64,000 nt of DNA from Polyangia bacterium (GCA_030427835.1 JAUICN010000009.1:62001-126000), one strand, 5' to 3'; shown: positions 51,384-61,151, counted from the stretch's first letter. Numbers and translations are program-made. The notes: generated by a model not told the origin, from the sequence alone.

Positions 51384-52091
51384 TTATCCCTGGTGGGTGG
51401 GACGGTCGAGGATGCGTAGGGTGATGGCGGCGCCGCCTAGGGTGTTTTGAATGGTGGGGCGGGTGAGGAGTCTCGCAAGTAGGCCGAGGTCGGGTTGGGC
51501 GTCCTGGGAGAGTACTTTGCCGACGTCGTCCACGCTTTGTTGGGAGAAGGCGGTGGAGGAGCCGAGCAGGATGATGTCGTCGGGCTCGATGGGGGTGGTG
51601 GAGTGGAAGGGGGCGCCTTCGAGCAGGCCGCCCAGGGAGTCTTCCCTGGGGGTGAGGCGCTGGGGGCGTTCGTTGCCGCGCTTGAGGTACACGCGGCCGG
51701 AGCCCACGCGTACGGTGTGCATGAGGGAGCCCTCGATCCACAGGGCCACAAGCCGGCAGTCCGGGGTTTGGCGTTCGATGAGGGTGCCGCAGTGGTTTGC
51801 AAAGGTTTGCTGCGCTTGCTGCATGGCGGTTTCGACCTGGGCTGGGTTTATCGGAGTGTGGGCCGGGTTCATGGGAGCGTGCTTGGTCGTTTCCGATGGG
51901 GGGCTTGGCTCAAAAGCGGAGTCCAGGGCACGGGCGGCCGCCTGGGTGGAGAACTGCCACAGGCGAGGGAGGCTGTGGGCGGTGGTGACCGCGAAGCCCC
52001 TTTGGTTTGCGAACTGGTGGGTGCTGTGCCGGTACAGATCGGTGTCGCGCATGAGGGCGGGCACCACCCGCTGTTGGAACTCTAGGCTCAC
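51384..52091 (-). CDS. Degenerate PP2C-like phosphatase domain protein
   Basis: A 235-aa protein. The C-terminal two thirds have the order of a PP2C fold: LVALWIEGSLMHTVRVGSGRVYLKRGNERPQRLTPRE (compare VGDSRxYLxRxGxxxxLTxDH), then IEPDDIILLGSSTAFSQ (compare LxxGDxLLLCSDGL). The metal-binding Asp residues are replaced (GSGR for GDSR; LGSST for CSDGL), so it is probably catalytically dead. The N terminus (RDTDLYRHSTHQFANQRGFAV) may be a remnant of the first PP2C strands. It is most likely a pseudophosphatase, perhaps binding a kinase. The start codon is GTG. Confidence 0.65.
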   Translation of the reverse strand: MSLEFQQRVVPALMRDTDLYRHSTHQFANQRGFAVTTAHSLPRLWQFSTQAAARALDSAFEPSPPSETTKHAPMNPAHTPINPAQVETAMQQAQQTFANHCGTLIERQTPDCRLVALWIEGSLMHTVRVGSGRVYLKRGNERPQRLTPREDSLGGLLEGAPFHSTTPIEPDDIILLGSSTAFSQQSVDDVGKVLSQDAQPDLGLLARLLTRPTIQNTLGGAAITLRILDRPTHQG

Positions 52092-52269
52092 GCAGCAAGG
52101 GTAATCCCATTTGCTTGGGAGCGGCCCTGGAAAATATTCTGCTTATTATCTGCGCGGTGAAATTTTAATTTCTGCTCACATCGGATCCGTTCGCATGTTC
52201 GTTTCAACTTCCAATGGGTCTGGTCAACTTCAAACGGGTTTGGGATGTGGACGTGGTAGGTTGCGGCGG

Positions 52270-54258
52270 ATGTGTGGGGTGGTTGGTTTTTGGGCGCCTT
52301 CTGGCGTGAACCCGGGGCAAGCGCAGCGCCTTGGCGAGGGCATGGCCCGACGCATTGCCCACCGTGGGCCCGACGATTCGGGGGTGTGGGTCGACGGGGA
52401 TGCGGGCGTGGTGCTTGCCCACCGGCGTTTGTCCATTGTGGATCTCTCGGCAGCCGGTGCGCAGCCCATGGTGAGTGCCTCCGGGCGCTACGTGTTGGTG
52501 TACAACGGTGAGGTTTACAACGGGCCCGAGTTGCGGGAGTCCCTGGAGCCCCTAGGAGGAGGGGCGGGTGAGTCCGTGGGTTGGCGTGGGCATTCGGACA
52601 CGGAGGCGTTGCTTGCCACGATGGACCGGTTTGGGGTGGTGCAAGCCTGCAGGCGTGCCAACGGAATGTTCGCCTTTGCGGTGTGGGACCGGGAGACCCG
52701 AACCCTTTCGTTGGCTCGGGATCGTGTGGGCATCAAGCCGCTCTATTTCACCGCGGAGGGGCGAACCGGTGACGGGGCGGGGCCGGTTGTGCTGTTTGGA
52801 TCCGAACTGAAGGCTATGGCCACTCACCCTGGGTTTCGTTTTGGGATCGATCGTGATGCGTTGAGCGCCTTCTTTTTTTACGGGTACGTGCCTGCGCCGC
52901 AGAGCATCTACCAGGGTGTGTACAAGGTGATGCCCGGCGAGGTGGTTACCGTTGGATTCTCAGGATCATTCGAGATTTCCAAGCAGGTGTATTGGTCCGG
53001 GAAGGAGGTAGCCAAACGGGGAGTCGCCCAGCCGTTTCAGGGAGATCGCGCGGAAGCTGCAGCACGGTTGGAATCCCTGTTGCTGGAGTCGGTGCAACGG
53101 CGGTTGGTGGCGGATGTGCCCGTGGGGGCGTTTTTGTCAGGTGGGGTGGATTCCTCTGTGGTGACGGCCTTGATGCAGAAGGTGACCGGGGGCACTGGGC
53201 GCACCTTTAGCATTGGGTATGCCTCCGGGGACTACGACGAATCCCAGGATGCACAACGGGTGGCGGCCCATTTGGGTACGCGCCACGAGACCCTGCGCGT
53301 GACGCCGGAGGAGGCCCAGGACGTGGTGCCCCGGCTGGGGGAAATGTACGATGAGCCGTTTGCGGATTCGTCCCAGATCCCTACCCACCTGGTGAGTGCG
53401 CTTGCGCGGCAGCATGTGACCGTGGCCCTTTCGGGCGATGGCGGGGATGAACTGTTCGGCGGTTACAACCGGCACACCTGGGGGCCTAGGCTTTGGAAGC
53501 GTTTGGGGCAGGTGCCCGTGGGGTTGCGGTCCATGGCGGCCGGGGCGATGGGCAGGGTACCGCCTGGGGCCTGGGAGTGGTTGTTGCGGGTGGGGGCCCC
53601 GTTGTTTCCCGATGCGCGATTGCCCCTGGATAAGCTGCGCAAGGTGCAGCGTATTTTGGATGCGCCCGACTACGACACCCTCTACGCACGGTTGTGTGCC
53701 CAGTGGCAGGATCCCAGTCGGCTGGTGTGCGATGCCCGCCCCATGGAGGTGTTGCGTACGGAGGATGTGGTGCACCCGGCCCAGCGCATGATGCTGGCGG
53801 ATTTGCTGGGCTACCTGCCAGGGGATATTTTGACGAAGGTGGACCGAGCCAGCATGGCGGTTTCCCTGGAGGTGCGGGTGCCGCTTTTGGATCACGCGCT
53901 GGTGGAGTTTGCCTGGAGCTTGCCGCCCTCCATGACCGTGGGGGAGGGCCCCAACGCATCCGGCAAGGAGGTGCTGCGGGATGTGCTGTACAAGTACGTG
54001 CCCCGGGCACTCATCGACCGCCCCAAGATGGGTTTTGGTGTGCCCGTGGGAGAATGGATCTGCGGCCCCATGCGCGACTGGGCTGAAGCGTTGCTCGATC
54101 CGAAGTCACTGGAAGATCAGGGGCTGGAAAGTGCACCCGTTACCCAGTGCTGGAACGAACACCTCAGCGGCACACAGGATCACACCGCCGAACTCTGGTG
54201 CGTGCTGATGTTTCGGCAGTGGGTGCAGAGTTCTGAGGATCGTTTGGATCAAGTTTAG
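52270..54258 (+). CDS. asnB: Asparagine synthetase, glutamine-hydrolysing
   Basis: A 662-aa class II amidotransferase. ATG 52270 places the catalytic Cys at position 2 (MCGVVGFW), which fixes the start. The glutaminase domain has AHRGPDDSGVW and LAHRRLSIVDLS. The synthetase domain has the PP-loop GAFLSGGVDSSVV and later SGDGGDELFGGYNRH and LLDHALVEFAWSLP. It is longer than E. coli AsnB (554 aa), nearer the B. subtilis-type enzymes, so a specialised amidotransferase of a polysaccharide or peptide pathway is possible. There is no pathway context. Confidence 0.93.
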   Translation: MCGVVGFWAPSGVNPGQAQRLGEGMARRIAHRGPDDSGVWVDGDAGVVLAHRRLSIVDLSAAGAQPMVSASGRYVLVYNGEVYNGPELRESLEPLGGGAGESVGWRGHSDTEALLATMDRFGVVQACRRANGMFAFAVWDRETRTLSLARDRVGIKPLYFTAEGRTGDGAGPVVLFGSELKAMATHPGFRFGIDRDALSAFFFYGYVPAPQSIYQGVYKVMPGEVVTVGFSGSFEISKQVYWSGKEVAKRGVAQPFQGDRAEAAARLESLLLESVQRRLVADVPVGAFLSGGVDSSVVTALMQKVTGGTGRTFSIGYASGDYDESQDAQRVAAHLGTRHETLRVTPEEAQDVVPRLGEMYDEPFADSSQIPTHLVSALARQHVTVALSGDGGDELFGGYNRHTWGPRLWKRLGQVPVGLRSMAAGAMGRVPPGAWEWLLRVGAPLFPDARLPLDKLRKVQRILDAPDYDTLYARLCAQWQDPSRLVCDARPMEVLRTEDVVHPAQRMMLADLLGYLPGDILTKVDRASMAVSLEVRVPLLDHALVEFAWSLPPSMTVGEGPNASGKEVLRDVLYKYVPRALIDRPKMGFGVPVGEWICGPMRDWAEALLDPKSLEDQGLESAPVTQCWNEHLSGTQDHTAELWCVLMFRQWVQSSEDRLDQV

Positions 54259-54302
54259 TTCGGGGCGCACTTGTCCGCCGCTCGAATTCCATGGTCTAAC
54301 GT

Positions 54303-54329
54303 AGTCCTCGACTACGTCAATTGAGGACT
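54303..54329 (+). terminator. Hairpin after asnB
   Basis: AGTCCTC (54303-54309) and GAGGACT (54323-54329) form a perfect 7-bp stem with a 13-nt loop, 44 bp after the asnB stop. It is followed by a weakly T-rich stretch, and may end the asnB transcript. Confidence 0.45.
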
Positions 54330-54420
54330 GCGTTCATATTTGCGAACGGCAGTTCCGAAGACGCGAGCTTGCCGAGCGTGCGGTGTGGGGTGAGGAGTCG
54401 GCAATCGCATTGCCGCGACG

Positions 54421-54444
54421 AGGGGCCCTTCGCAAGGGGCCCCT
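54421..54444. terminator. GC-rich hairpin between converging genes
   Basis: AGGGGCCC (54421-54428) and GGGCCCCT (54437-54444) form a perfect 8-bp stem with an 8-nt loop, a few bases from the stop of the leftward Cys-rich lipoprotein gene. No T-tract on either strand, so termination is plausible but unproven. Confidence 0.45.
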
Positions 54445-54450
54445 GGAAAA

Positions 54451-55980
54451 CTAGTTCGGGACGCATTCGCCGGCGGATGATCCTGTGGTGGCGCAGGAGA
54501 AGGTGAAGGTGATGCCGCCGATGGTGGTATTGAGTTGGGAACAGAAGAGGAGGCCGCCAAAGGGTCCAAAGAGTCTGCAGTCGATGCCACAGACGCCAAA
54601 GGTTTGGGTCCAGCACACCTGATTGAGGCTACCCACGCCCAAGCACTCGGAGTCGTTGGTGCAGCGGCAGGTGAAGAGGTCCACGTCGCCGTCGCCGGTG
54701 TCGTCGATGCCGTTGCAGCATTCGTTGGTGGGGCCAAAGGGAGAGCACTCCGGGTCGGCGCAGTCGGTGAGGGTGTCGCAGTCGTTGTCTAGGCCGTCCG
54801 TGCAGAGCGCAATGCTGGTTTCCACCGGGGCGGTGGGCATGCACATCATGCCGCCATCCACGGTACCGCCGTCCATTCCCATTCCAGAGTCCATGCCGGT
54901 TCCCGAGTCCACGGCGGCATCCATTCCCATTCCGGAGTCGGTTCCGGTTCCCGAATCCAGGGCGGCATCCGTGCCCGTTCCGGAGTCGGTTCCGGTTCCC
55001 GAGTCCACGGCGGCGTCGACAGCTGTTCCGGAATCCATGCCCGAGTCGTTTGGTGCCGCGTCGTTTGGTCCAGCGTCCATGGGGCCTGCATCCATGGAGC
55101 CGGCATCTACGGATCCAGCATCCATGGATCCGGCGTCGGGTACGCCGGCATCACCGGAGGTGCAAATGGGTTGGGCGATGCACGCTCCGTCCACGCAGTC
55201 GGTGAAGGTGTCGCAATCGTCATCGATGCCGTTGTTGCAGGTTTCAGGGGCCGCCGGGTGCACGGCCATGTTCATGTCGTTGCAGTCGGTGCCGCCACAG
55301 GCGAGGGCCAGGTCGCCGTCCCCATCGCCGTCCCTGGGGGTGAACGTGCAGCCGCTGGCAGCTTCGGAGCATTCGTCCAGGGTACAGTCCAAACTATCGG
55401 CACAGGTGAGGGCGGTGCCCCCGGTGCAGGCACCTGACAGGCACGTCTCAACGCCGTTGCAGGTGAACCCGTCGTCGCAGTCGGGATCCGTGGTGCAGGG
55501 TTGGGTTTCGCAACCGTCGGTGGGCGAGCATATCTGGCCGGGGTTGCACAGGTTGGTGTTCGGCACAGATTCGCACGTTTCGGAGGACTCCACACATCGG
55601 TCGTCGGTGCAATCCAGGGCGTCGTCACAGGTGATGGGAGTCCCGGTCTTGCAGGAACCGCTGTCGCACTGCTCTTCCCCGTTACAAAACACGTCGTCGT
55701 CGCAGTCGTCGTCAGAGGTGCACTCTGGGCTGCTGGAGTCGGCGCTGCCGTCGCCTGGGGCACCATCCCCTATGGCGCTGTCGGTGACTCCGGCCTCCAG
55801 GGTGTCACCAAAGGTGGTGGTTAGGGGCGTGCGGCCACAGCCGGTGCCTACAAGAAACAGGCAGGCCCATGCAAGGATGCCAAGCCGGTGTCCCCGGGTT
55901 GGGGATCCAAAAAAAATGGAACGAATAGGGAATAGATGGAGCCGCCTGTTGTTATCGGCGCACTGTGTTGAGTTTTGCAC
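54451..55980 (-). CDS. Cys-rich lipoprotein with metal-binding-type motifs and acidic repeats
   Basis: About 509 aa. The signal peptide ends LVGTGC. The N-terminal half is a series of Cys-rich modules (CTSDDDCDDDVFCNGEEQC, CTTDPDCDDGFTCNGVETC) of the Dickkopf/EGF-like type common in Myxococcota. The MopE-like motif ETCNNGIDDDCDTFTDC occurs once and LCTDGLDNDCDTLTDC once. Between them lies a low-complexity Asp/Gly/Ser/Met stretch of DSGTGTD and DAGSMDAG units, likely a flexible acidic stalk. Probable surface protein, perhaps binding metal ions. The GTG at 55980 leaves a long N region; a later start is possible. Confidence 0.8.
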   Translation of the reverse strand: MQNSTQCADNNRRLHLFPIRSIFFGSPTRGHRLGILAWACLFLVGTGCGRTPLTTTFGDTLEAGVTDSAIGDGAPGDGSADSSSPECTSDDDCDDDVFCNGEEQCDSGSCKTGTPITCDDALDCTDDRCVESSETCESVPNTNLCNPGQICSPTDGCETQPCTTDPDCDDGFTCNGVETCLSGACTGGTALTCADSLDCTLDECSEAASGCTFTPRDGDGDGDLALACGGTDCNDMNMAVHPAAPETCNNGIDDDCDTFTDCVDGACIAQPICTSGDAGVPDAGSMDAGSVDAGSMDAGPMDAGPNDAAPNDSGMDSGTAVDAAVDSGTGTDSGTGTDAALDSGTGTDSGMGMDAAVDSGTGMDSGMGMDGGTVDGGMMCMPTAPVETSIALCTDGLDNDCDTLTDCADPECSPFGPTNECCNGIDDTGDGDVDLFTCRCTNDSECLGVGSLNQVCWTQTFGVCGIDCRLFGPFGGLLFCSQLNTTIGGITFTFSCATTGSSAGECVPN

Positions 55981-56105
55981 GGGTCAGACTTTCTCCCAGG
56001 GTACCAAATGGAGCGGCCCAGAAGCAAAAGGCCTTCTTTCATGGAGCCCTGTTTCCTTGGCCCAGCGGCCGTGGGGCCCTGTGGGCGCAGGTGGGTTCGA
56101 CGTCC

Positions 56106-56155
56106 TTGACTGCGGCAACATCACCTGTACAGTGGGGGCCAATTTCGTGCACGAA
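56106..56155 (+). promoter_or_regulatory. Promoter and palindrome upstream of the Gld-like ABC operon
   Basis: TTGACT (56106-56111) and TACAGT (56128-56133) with a 16-bp spacer form a plausible sigma70 promoter. The perfect 12-bp palindrome TTCGTGCACGAA (56144-56155) falls at about +5 to +16, a typical repressor position. No cognate regulator is encoded in the window. Confidence 0.5.
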
Positions 56156-56237
56156 TTTAAGTGTTCATCCTGATTGCTGGGGTCTGCCTGGCCAGGACGA
56201 GGTAGTTCCTATGGAACGGAAAAGAATGGGGTCGCGA

Positions 56238-57214
56238 TGGGAAACGTGATGATTGAGGCCAAGGGGCTCACCAAGCGGTACGGTGACTTTACCGCGCTCA
56301 ACAAGGTGAGTTTCCAGGTCCGGCAGGGTGAAGTTCTTGGATTTCTAGGGCCCAACGGCGCGGGCAAGACCACCACAATGAAGATTTTGACATGCTTCAT
56401 TGCCCCCACGGAAGGCACGGCCGAAGTCCATGGCTGCAACGTTCACAGTGACCCCATGGGCGTGCGCCAGGCCATTGGTTACCTGCCTGAGAGCAATCCG
56501 CTGTACACCGAAATGTTGGTGCTCGAGTACCTGCAATGGGTGGCTCGGATGCGTGGCCTTGAGGGGGCCCAGTCCACCCAACGGATTCGTACGGTGGTGG
56601 AGCAGGCTGCCCTGGGAGATGTGGTGACCAAGGAAATCCGGGCCCTTTCCAAGGGGTACCGGCAGCGTGTGGGGCTTGCGAGTGCGCTTGTGCACGAACC
56701 ACCAATTCTGATTTTGGATGAACCCATGAGCGGTTTGGACCCGAACCAGGCGGTGGAGATTCGTGAACTCATCAAGTCCATTGGGCGTGAGCGCACGGTG
56801 ATATTTTCCACGCACAACCTGGCGGAGGCAGAGCTTGCCTGTGACCGGTTCCTGATCATCACGGGTGGCAAAATCGTGGCGGACGATACCCCTTTGGGAC
56901 TTCGTCGCAGTGCGGGTAACCGCCGGTTTGTGGTGGGCTTCCGCGGTGGTGATCGCGCGGGAATCGAATCCGGCCTGAGGCAGCTCCCCGGGGTGGGTTC
57001 TGTGCGGCTACTTGAAGAGGGTGCAGAGACCCGTTTTGAGTTGGAGCCAGACGGTGCTCTGGATTTGCGAGAGATGGTGTTTGAGGCAGCGGGCAGTTCG
57101 TCCTGGCCCCTCGTGGAACTGCGTGGGGAGACCCGCAATCTGGAACGGCGGTTTCGGGAATTGACGGTCTCCGAGACCACGGATCCCTCTTTTGGGGATC
57201 GGGAGGATGCATAA
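56238..57214 (+). CDS. ABC transporter ATP-binding protein, GldA-like
   Basis: About 325 aa. The nucleotide-binding domain has Walker A GFLGPNGAGKTTTMK, the Q-loop region LPESNPLYTEM, signature LSKGYRQRVGLASAL, Walker B ILILDEPMSGLDPNQ and the H-loop FSTHNLAEAE. A C-terminal ~80-residue regulatory domain follows. It pairs with the ABC-2 permease starting immediately after its stop. With the next two genes it matches the GldA/GldF/GldG cluster, named from Bacteroidetes gliding but widespread in other phyla. ATG 56238 or 56250 is the likely start; the longer frame runs into the leader. Confidence 0.93.
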
Positions 57215-57925
57215 ATGCGGATGATGAGGAATATCGCTCAACGCCAGTTCGTGAGCTACTTCAATGGCCCCGTGGCCTACATTGTGATCTGTGTGGTGCT
57301 GCTCATCACTGGGTTTTTCTTTTGGCAGCAGTTCTTTCTGGACGGCCGCGCCACCGTTCGGCAGATGTGGACCTGGCTGACCTGGTGCATGATCGTGGGT
57401 GCGCCTGCGCTTACCATGGGCTTGCTTGCTGAAGAGAAGCGCACGGGTACGGTGGAGTTGTTGCTCACCATGCCCGTGTTGGATCGGGATGTAATTCTGG
57501 GTAAGTTTTTGGGAGTGCTTGGCCTCTACGCCGTGTTGCTCGCCTTGACGTTGCCCTACCCACTGAGTGTGGCGAGTCTGGGTGATCTGGATTGGGGTCA
57601 GGTTACGGCGGGCTACCTGGGAATCTTGCTTCAGGGTGGAACCATGTTGGCCATTGGCCTTCTGGCTTCCAGTTGGACGGACAGCCAGGTGGTAGCTTTT
57701 TTTGTTTCCCTGATTCTTTGTTTTGCCCTGGGCGTGGTGGACAAGGTGCTCCCCCTATTGCCCTCCGGTGTGGCCACGGTCGCCGAGTGGCTCTCCTTTG
57801 ATTTTCATCGCCGCAGCATGGCCCGTGGCGTGATCGACAGCCGTGACGTGGTGTTCTTTGCCACAAGTATTGCGGTGCCCCTGATGTTTGCGTTTCGCTC
57901 CCTTGAGAGCCGGAGGTGGAAGTAA
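57215..57925 (+). CDS. ABC-2-type permease, GldF-like
   Basis: A 236-aa inner-membrane protein with six hydrophobic helices. It begins MRMMRNIAQRQFVSYFNGPVAYIV; FNSPxAYI is characteristic of GldF. LLAEEKRTGTVELLLTMPVLDRDVILGKFLG is the conserved cytosolic motif of ABC-2 exporters. It follows the ATPase with no spacing, so translation is coupled. Confidence 0.93.
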   Translation: MRMMRNIAQRQFVSYFNGPVAYIVICVVLLITGFFFWQQFFLDGRATVRQMWTWLTWCMIVGAPALTMGLLAEEKRTGTVELLLTMPVLDRDVILGKFLGVLGLYAVLLALTLPYPLSVASLGDLDWGQVTAGYLGILLQGGTMLAIGLLASSWTDSQVVAFFVSLILCFALGVVDKVLPLLPSGVATVAEWLSFDFHRRSMARGVIDSRDVVFFATSIAVPLMFAFRSLESRRWK

Positions 57926-57927
57926 CC

Positions 57928-59835
57928 ATGGCAACTGAACCACAAGATACGGAATCCCAGGTGGACAATGGCACCGACAATGGCACCGACAACGGCACCG
58001 ATAACGGTGCGCCTTCCCCAGGTGAGACCTCTGCCGCTGCTTCTGACAGCGCGGCGACTATGGCCGGAACCTTCGCTGGTGCTGCTTCTGTGGGTAGGCG
58101 CAAGGCTGCCACGGAGTCCCTCGGTTTTCTGGGGATTTTGACTGGCATTCTCGTGGTGCTGAATGTGCTCGGGGTTTCCCTGTTCACGCGACTCGATTGC
58201 ACGGCGAACGAGAAGTACTCCCTGGCCAACGGCTCCAAGCGCCTTGCGGCAAAGCTGACCGACGATCTGGAGATCGTGGCCTACTTTACCAAGGATCTTC
58301 CTGCGCCCTTCAATGCCACGGAGCGGTACGTGCGTGACATGCTTTCGGAATACGTTTCTGCGGGCAAGGGCCGTGTGAAGTTTCGCATGATCCACCCGGA
58401 TTCTGAGGAAGAGCAATCTGAGGCGGAAAAGGCTGGCGTGCGGCGTGTGACCCACCAGGCCATCAAAGACGATGGCGTGACCGTGGTGGAAGGCTACCGG
58501 GGCCTTGTGATGCGGTACCTGGACAAAACCGAGGTGGTACCCACAATCGAAAATACGGCGGGCCTCGAATACACCATTACCACCAACATCAAGAAGATGG
58601 TCGGTGAGAAAACGTCCATCGGTTTGGTCTCCGGCCATGGCGGGCCGACTTTTTCAGAGGGTCTTTCCAGGTTGAAGGAGTGCTTGCCCACCTACCGGAT
58701 GGAAGAGGTGGATGCCACAAGTGAGATCGACGGAAGCTACACTGCATTGATGGTGGTGGAACCCAAGGAGCCCTTCAGCGAGGAGGAACTACGTTACCTT
58801 GACCAGTATGTGATGCGAGGGGGATCCCTGGGTGTGTTCGGCGGTTCCATGAAAGTGGAGCTCGCCGCGGGCATGCCCACAGCGACTCCGGTGGACTCCG
58901 GCATCAATCCCATGCTTTCCAAGTGGGGGCTGACAGTCAACAGCGGCATTGTGCATGACTCCCAGTGCAGCCGTGCACCGTTGCAATCGCCCATCGGCAT
59001 GATCCCTGTGCCCCATCCGCCGGTACCCAAGGTGTCGTTTACGGATGGGCAGTCGGCCCACCCGGTGTTGTTTCGGCTTTCTACCACACCCATGCCGTTC
59101 ACTTCTCCGGTGGAAATCAATCCCCTGGAGGACGAGGAGGTTCTTACCAAAACCCTGGCGAACTCCACCAAGTACTCGTGGCTGGAGGATGGGCCGAGTG
59201 TGTCCTTGCGTATTCGAGCGCCCCAGGAGTGGCGTCAGGGAGGAACCCCCGGGCCCTTTGACCTGATGGCTGCCGTGGAAGGGAAACTCCCATCGGCTTT
59301 TTCTGAAGGCTCGCAGGTGTCCCAGGAGAACCCATCCGGTATCGAGTCCCCAAGCCGTGCCGAAAAGGAAGTCCATGTTCTAGTTTCTGGAAGCTCGTTC
59401 TTCTTTCGGGATGAGGCCTTTCCCCCGGCGAACCAGGGTCAGGATCCCTGCGCCATGAATAGCAACCTCGCCCTTGCCCTGAACTCTGTGGACTGGCTTG
59501 CCCAGGATTCCGATTTGATCGCCATTCGGGCCAAGGATGTGGAGGATCCGACCATCGATGTTCCCTCGGAGGTGATGACTGCGGAGCAGGATATTCGTGC
59601 GGCCACCGACGAAGCCATGAATGCTGCTGAGAGTGGTGACGAGGCGGGGGCCAACGAAGCCATCGCCAAGCAGGAAAAGGCGGTTGAGGAACGCAAGTCG
59701 GCCATGCGCCAGTGGGAGTTTAAGAAGGCGCTTTACCGATGGGGAAATATGATCGGTATTCCGCTTTTGTTTGCGCTCTACGGTGTGGTGCGTTGGCGCC
59801 GCCGGCAGCGTAAACGGCAGTTGCTTGAAACGTAG
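57928..59835 (+). CDS. GldG-like component of the ABC system
   Basis: About 635 aa. A short NGTD tandem repeat (DNGTDNGTDNGTDNG) is unusual at the N terminus. A transmembrane helix (LGFLGILTGILVVLNVLGVSLF) precedes a large extracytoplasmic domain of the GldG/DUF7088 type (YSLANGSKRLAAKL, DDLEIVAYFTKDLP, LEYTITTNIKKM, IGLVSGHGGP). A C-terminal coiled coil (DEAMNAAESGDEAGANEAIAKQEKAVEERK) and second transmembrane helix close it. GGAGG lies 12 bp before ATG 57928. Function of these proteins is unresolved; they are thought to be the accessory subunit of the ABC exporter. Confidence 0.88.
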   Translation: MATEPQDTESQVDNGTDNGTDNGTDNGAPSPGETSAAASDSAATMAGTFAGAASVGRRKAATESLGFLGILTGILVVLNVLGVSLFTRLDCTANEKYSLANGSKRLAAKLTDDLEIVAYFTKDLPAPFNATERYVRDMLSEYVSAGKGRVKFRMIHPDSEEEQSEAEKAGVRRVTHQAIKDDGVTVVEGYRGLVMRYLDKTEVVPTIENTAGLEYTITTNIKKMVGEKTSIGLVSGHGGPTFSEGLSRLKECLPTYRMEEVDATSEIDGSYTALMVVEPKEPFSEEELRYLDQYVMRGGSLGVFGGSMKVELAAGMPTATPVDSGINPMLSKWGLTVNSGIVHDSQCSRAPLQSPIGMIPVPHPPVPKVSFTDGQSAHPVLFRLSTTPMPFTSPVEINPLEDEEVLTKTLANSTKYSWLEDGPSVSLRIRAPQEWRQGGTPGPFDLMAAVEGKLPSAFSEGSQVSQENPSGIESPSRAEKEVHVLVSGSSFFFRDEAFPPANQGQDPCAMNSNLALALNSVDWLAQDSDLIAIRAKDVEDPTIDVPSEVMTAEQDIRAATDEAMNAAESGDEAGANEAIAKQEKAVEERKSAMRQWEFKKALYRWGNMIGIPLLFALYGVVRWRRRQRKRQLLET

Positions 59836-59889
59836 GCGCTCGATTTAGATTAGGGTGTTCTGGATTTAGCTAGGAACGAGGAGAAGACC

Positions 59890-61047
59890 GTGAAACAGCA
59901 TCGTATTTCGATTGCCGCATTGGTATTGGTGGGGTTGGTGGCCGCAACTGTGGTTGTGGTGCGTCAGCAGAACAATGAGGTGGATCCGCTTGAGGCGGAG
60001 AAGTCTGGGGAAGAATCGGTGTTCGCTGAGCTTTCCGCGGACGATGTTCTCAAGTTGGAAATCCAGCGCCCCAATACTCCGAAGGTGCGCTTGGAGCGCA
60101 GCAAGGGTGAGGATGGGCTTACCCCCTGGCGGATGACCTTGCCCGTGGACGCGAGCGTGGACGAAACCTCCGTGAATCTTGCGGTGGAGAAACTTGCGGA
60201 GCTCCATGCGGTTCGCGTGGCTTCAAGAAATGCAGACAACCACGGGCAGTTGGAAGTGTCCGAGGAAACGGGCATTCGAGTGACCGCCTCTGGTGAAGAA
60301 GACACACTGGTGGATGTGTGGGTGGGGCGTAGCGCTGGTGGGCACACCATGGTGCGCCGTCATGATGGTGAAAAGGTGTTCGCTGTGGAAGGTTCCATTC
60401 AGTATGCCTTCAACAAGGAAGTGAAGATCTGGCGGGATCGGACCATGACCGATGTGCTTCCTGCTTCGGTCGAGGCCATGACCATTCAACACGGGGAGTC
60501 CTCCTATGGATTCCAGAAGACGAACGATGAATGGGCGTTGACAGATCCCAAGGTGAGCATAGAAAAGTTTTCGGCGGATAAGGTGCAGGGGCTTGTGTCT
60601 AGCCTTGCCCGGGCCAGCGCAGTGGACTTTGGGGAGCCTGAGGCCGATCGAACGGCCCTACGTCTGACAGGGGGCCAGTGCCTTTCCACGGTGGTGCTTT
60701 CCTACCGTGAGGTGGCCGCAGGCCAGGAGAATTCTGCCCTGGACGACGGGTCCCAGGAGGATGGGGCAGGGGAAGGTTCCGTGGATGCTCCCTTGCAACA
60801 GCTTACCCTTTGTTTGGGTCGGGCCAAGGAAGGTACGGCGGAGCACTATCTTGCCGTGAGTGGATCCGACACGGTCTTTGTGGTGTCGAGTTACTTTGCC
60901 AAGCAAATGCGGCCCGAGGACATGGCATTCCAGGAGTCCGAAGAGGACAACACGCCCGCTCCACAGGGGTTGCCTACCCCCACGGGGGATACTCCGCAGT
61001 TGCCACCCGAGGTGATGCGACAGTTGCAACAGCAACTCGGCAGGTGA
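59890..61047 (+). CDS. DUF4340 domain protein
   Basis: A 385-aa protein with an N-terminal anchor helix (ISIAALVLVGLVAATVVVV) and a beta-rich body of two DUF4340 units (VLKLEIQRPNTPKVRLERSKGE, VKIWRDRTMTDVLPASVEAMTIQHGESSYGFQKTNDEWALTDP). DUF4340 proteins regularly follow GldG-like genes, as here. It ends in a Pro/Gln-rich tail. GTG 59890 follows GAGGAG with correct spacing. Last gene of the operon. Confidence 0.88.
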   Translation: MKQHRISIAALVLVGLVAATVVVVRQQNNEVDPLEAEKSGEESVFAELSADDVLKLEIQRPNTPKVRLERSKGEDGLTPWRMTLPVDASVDETSVNLAVEKLAELHAVRVASRNADNHGQLEVSEETGIRVTASGEEDTLVDVWVGRSAGGHTMVRRHDGEKVFAVEGSIQYAFNKEVKIWRDRTMTDVLPASVEAMTIQHGESSYGFQKTNDEWALTDPKVSIEKFSADKVQGLVSSLARASAVDFGEPEADRTALRLTGGQCLSTVVLSYREVAAGQENSALDDGSQEDGAGEGSVDAPLQQLTLCLGRAKEGTAEHYLAVSGSDTVFVVSSYFAKQMRPEDMAFQESEEDNTPAPQGLPTPTGDTPQLPPEVMRQLQQQLGR

Positions 61048-61151
61048 TCTTGGCCTGAGAGACGCCCAGTCGTTGGCGTGGCGCTTCGTTGGCGCTCGAA
61101 TCGGATCGAAAATCCCCCCGACGGATGATGTGTTTGGGTTAGGTTCGGCAG

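Noticed and set aside
54256-54300. Minus-strand sequence ending DKCAPN-stop after asnB, resembling the GECVPN end of the next lipoprotein
   Set aside because: Only about seven residues are alike and an in-frame stop lies just upstream; too short to call a gene remnant.
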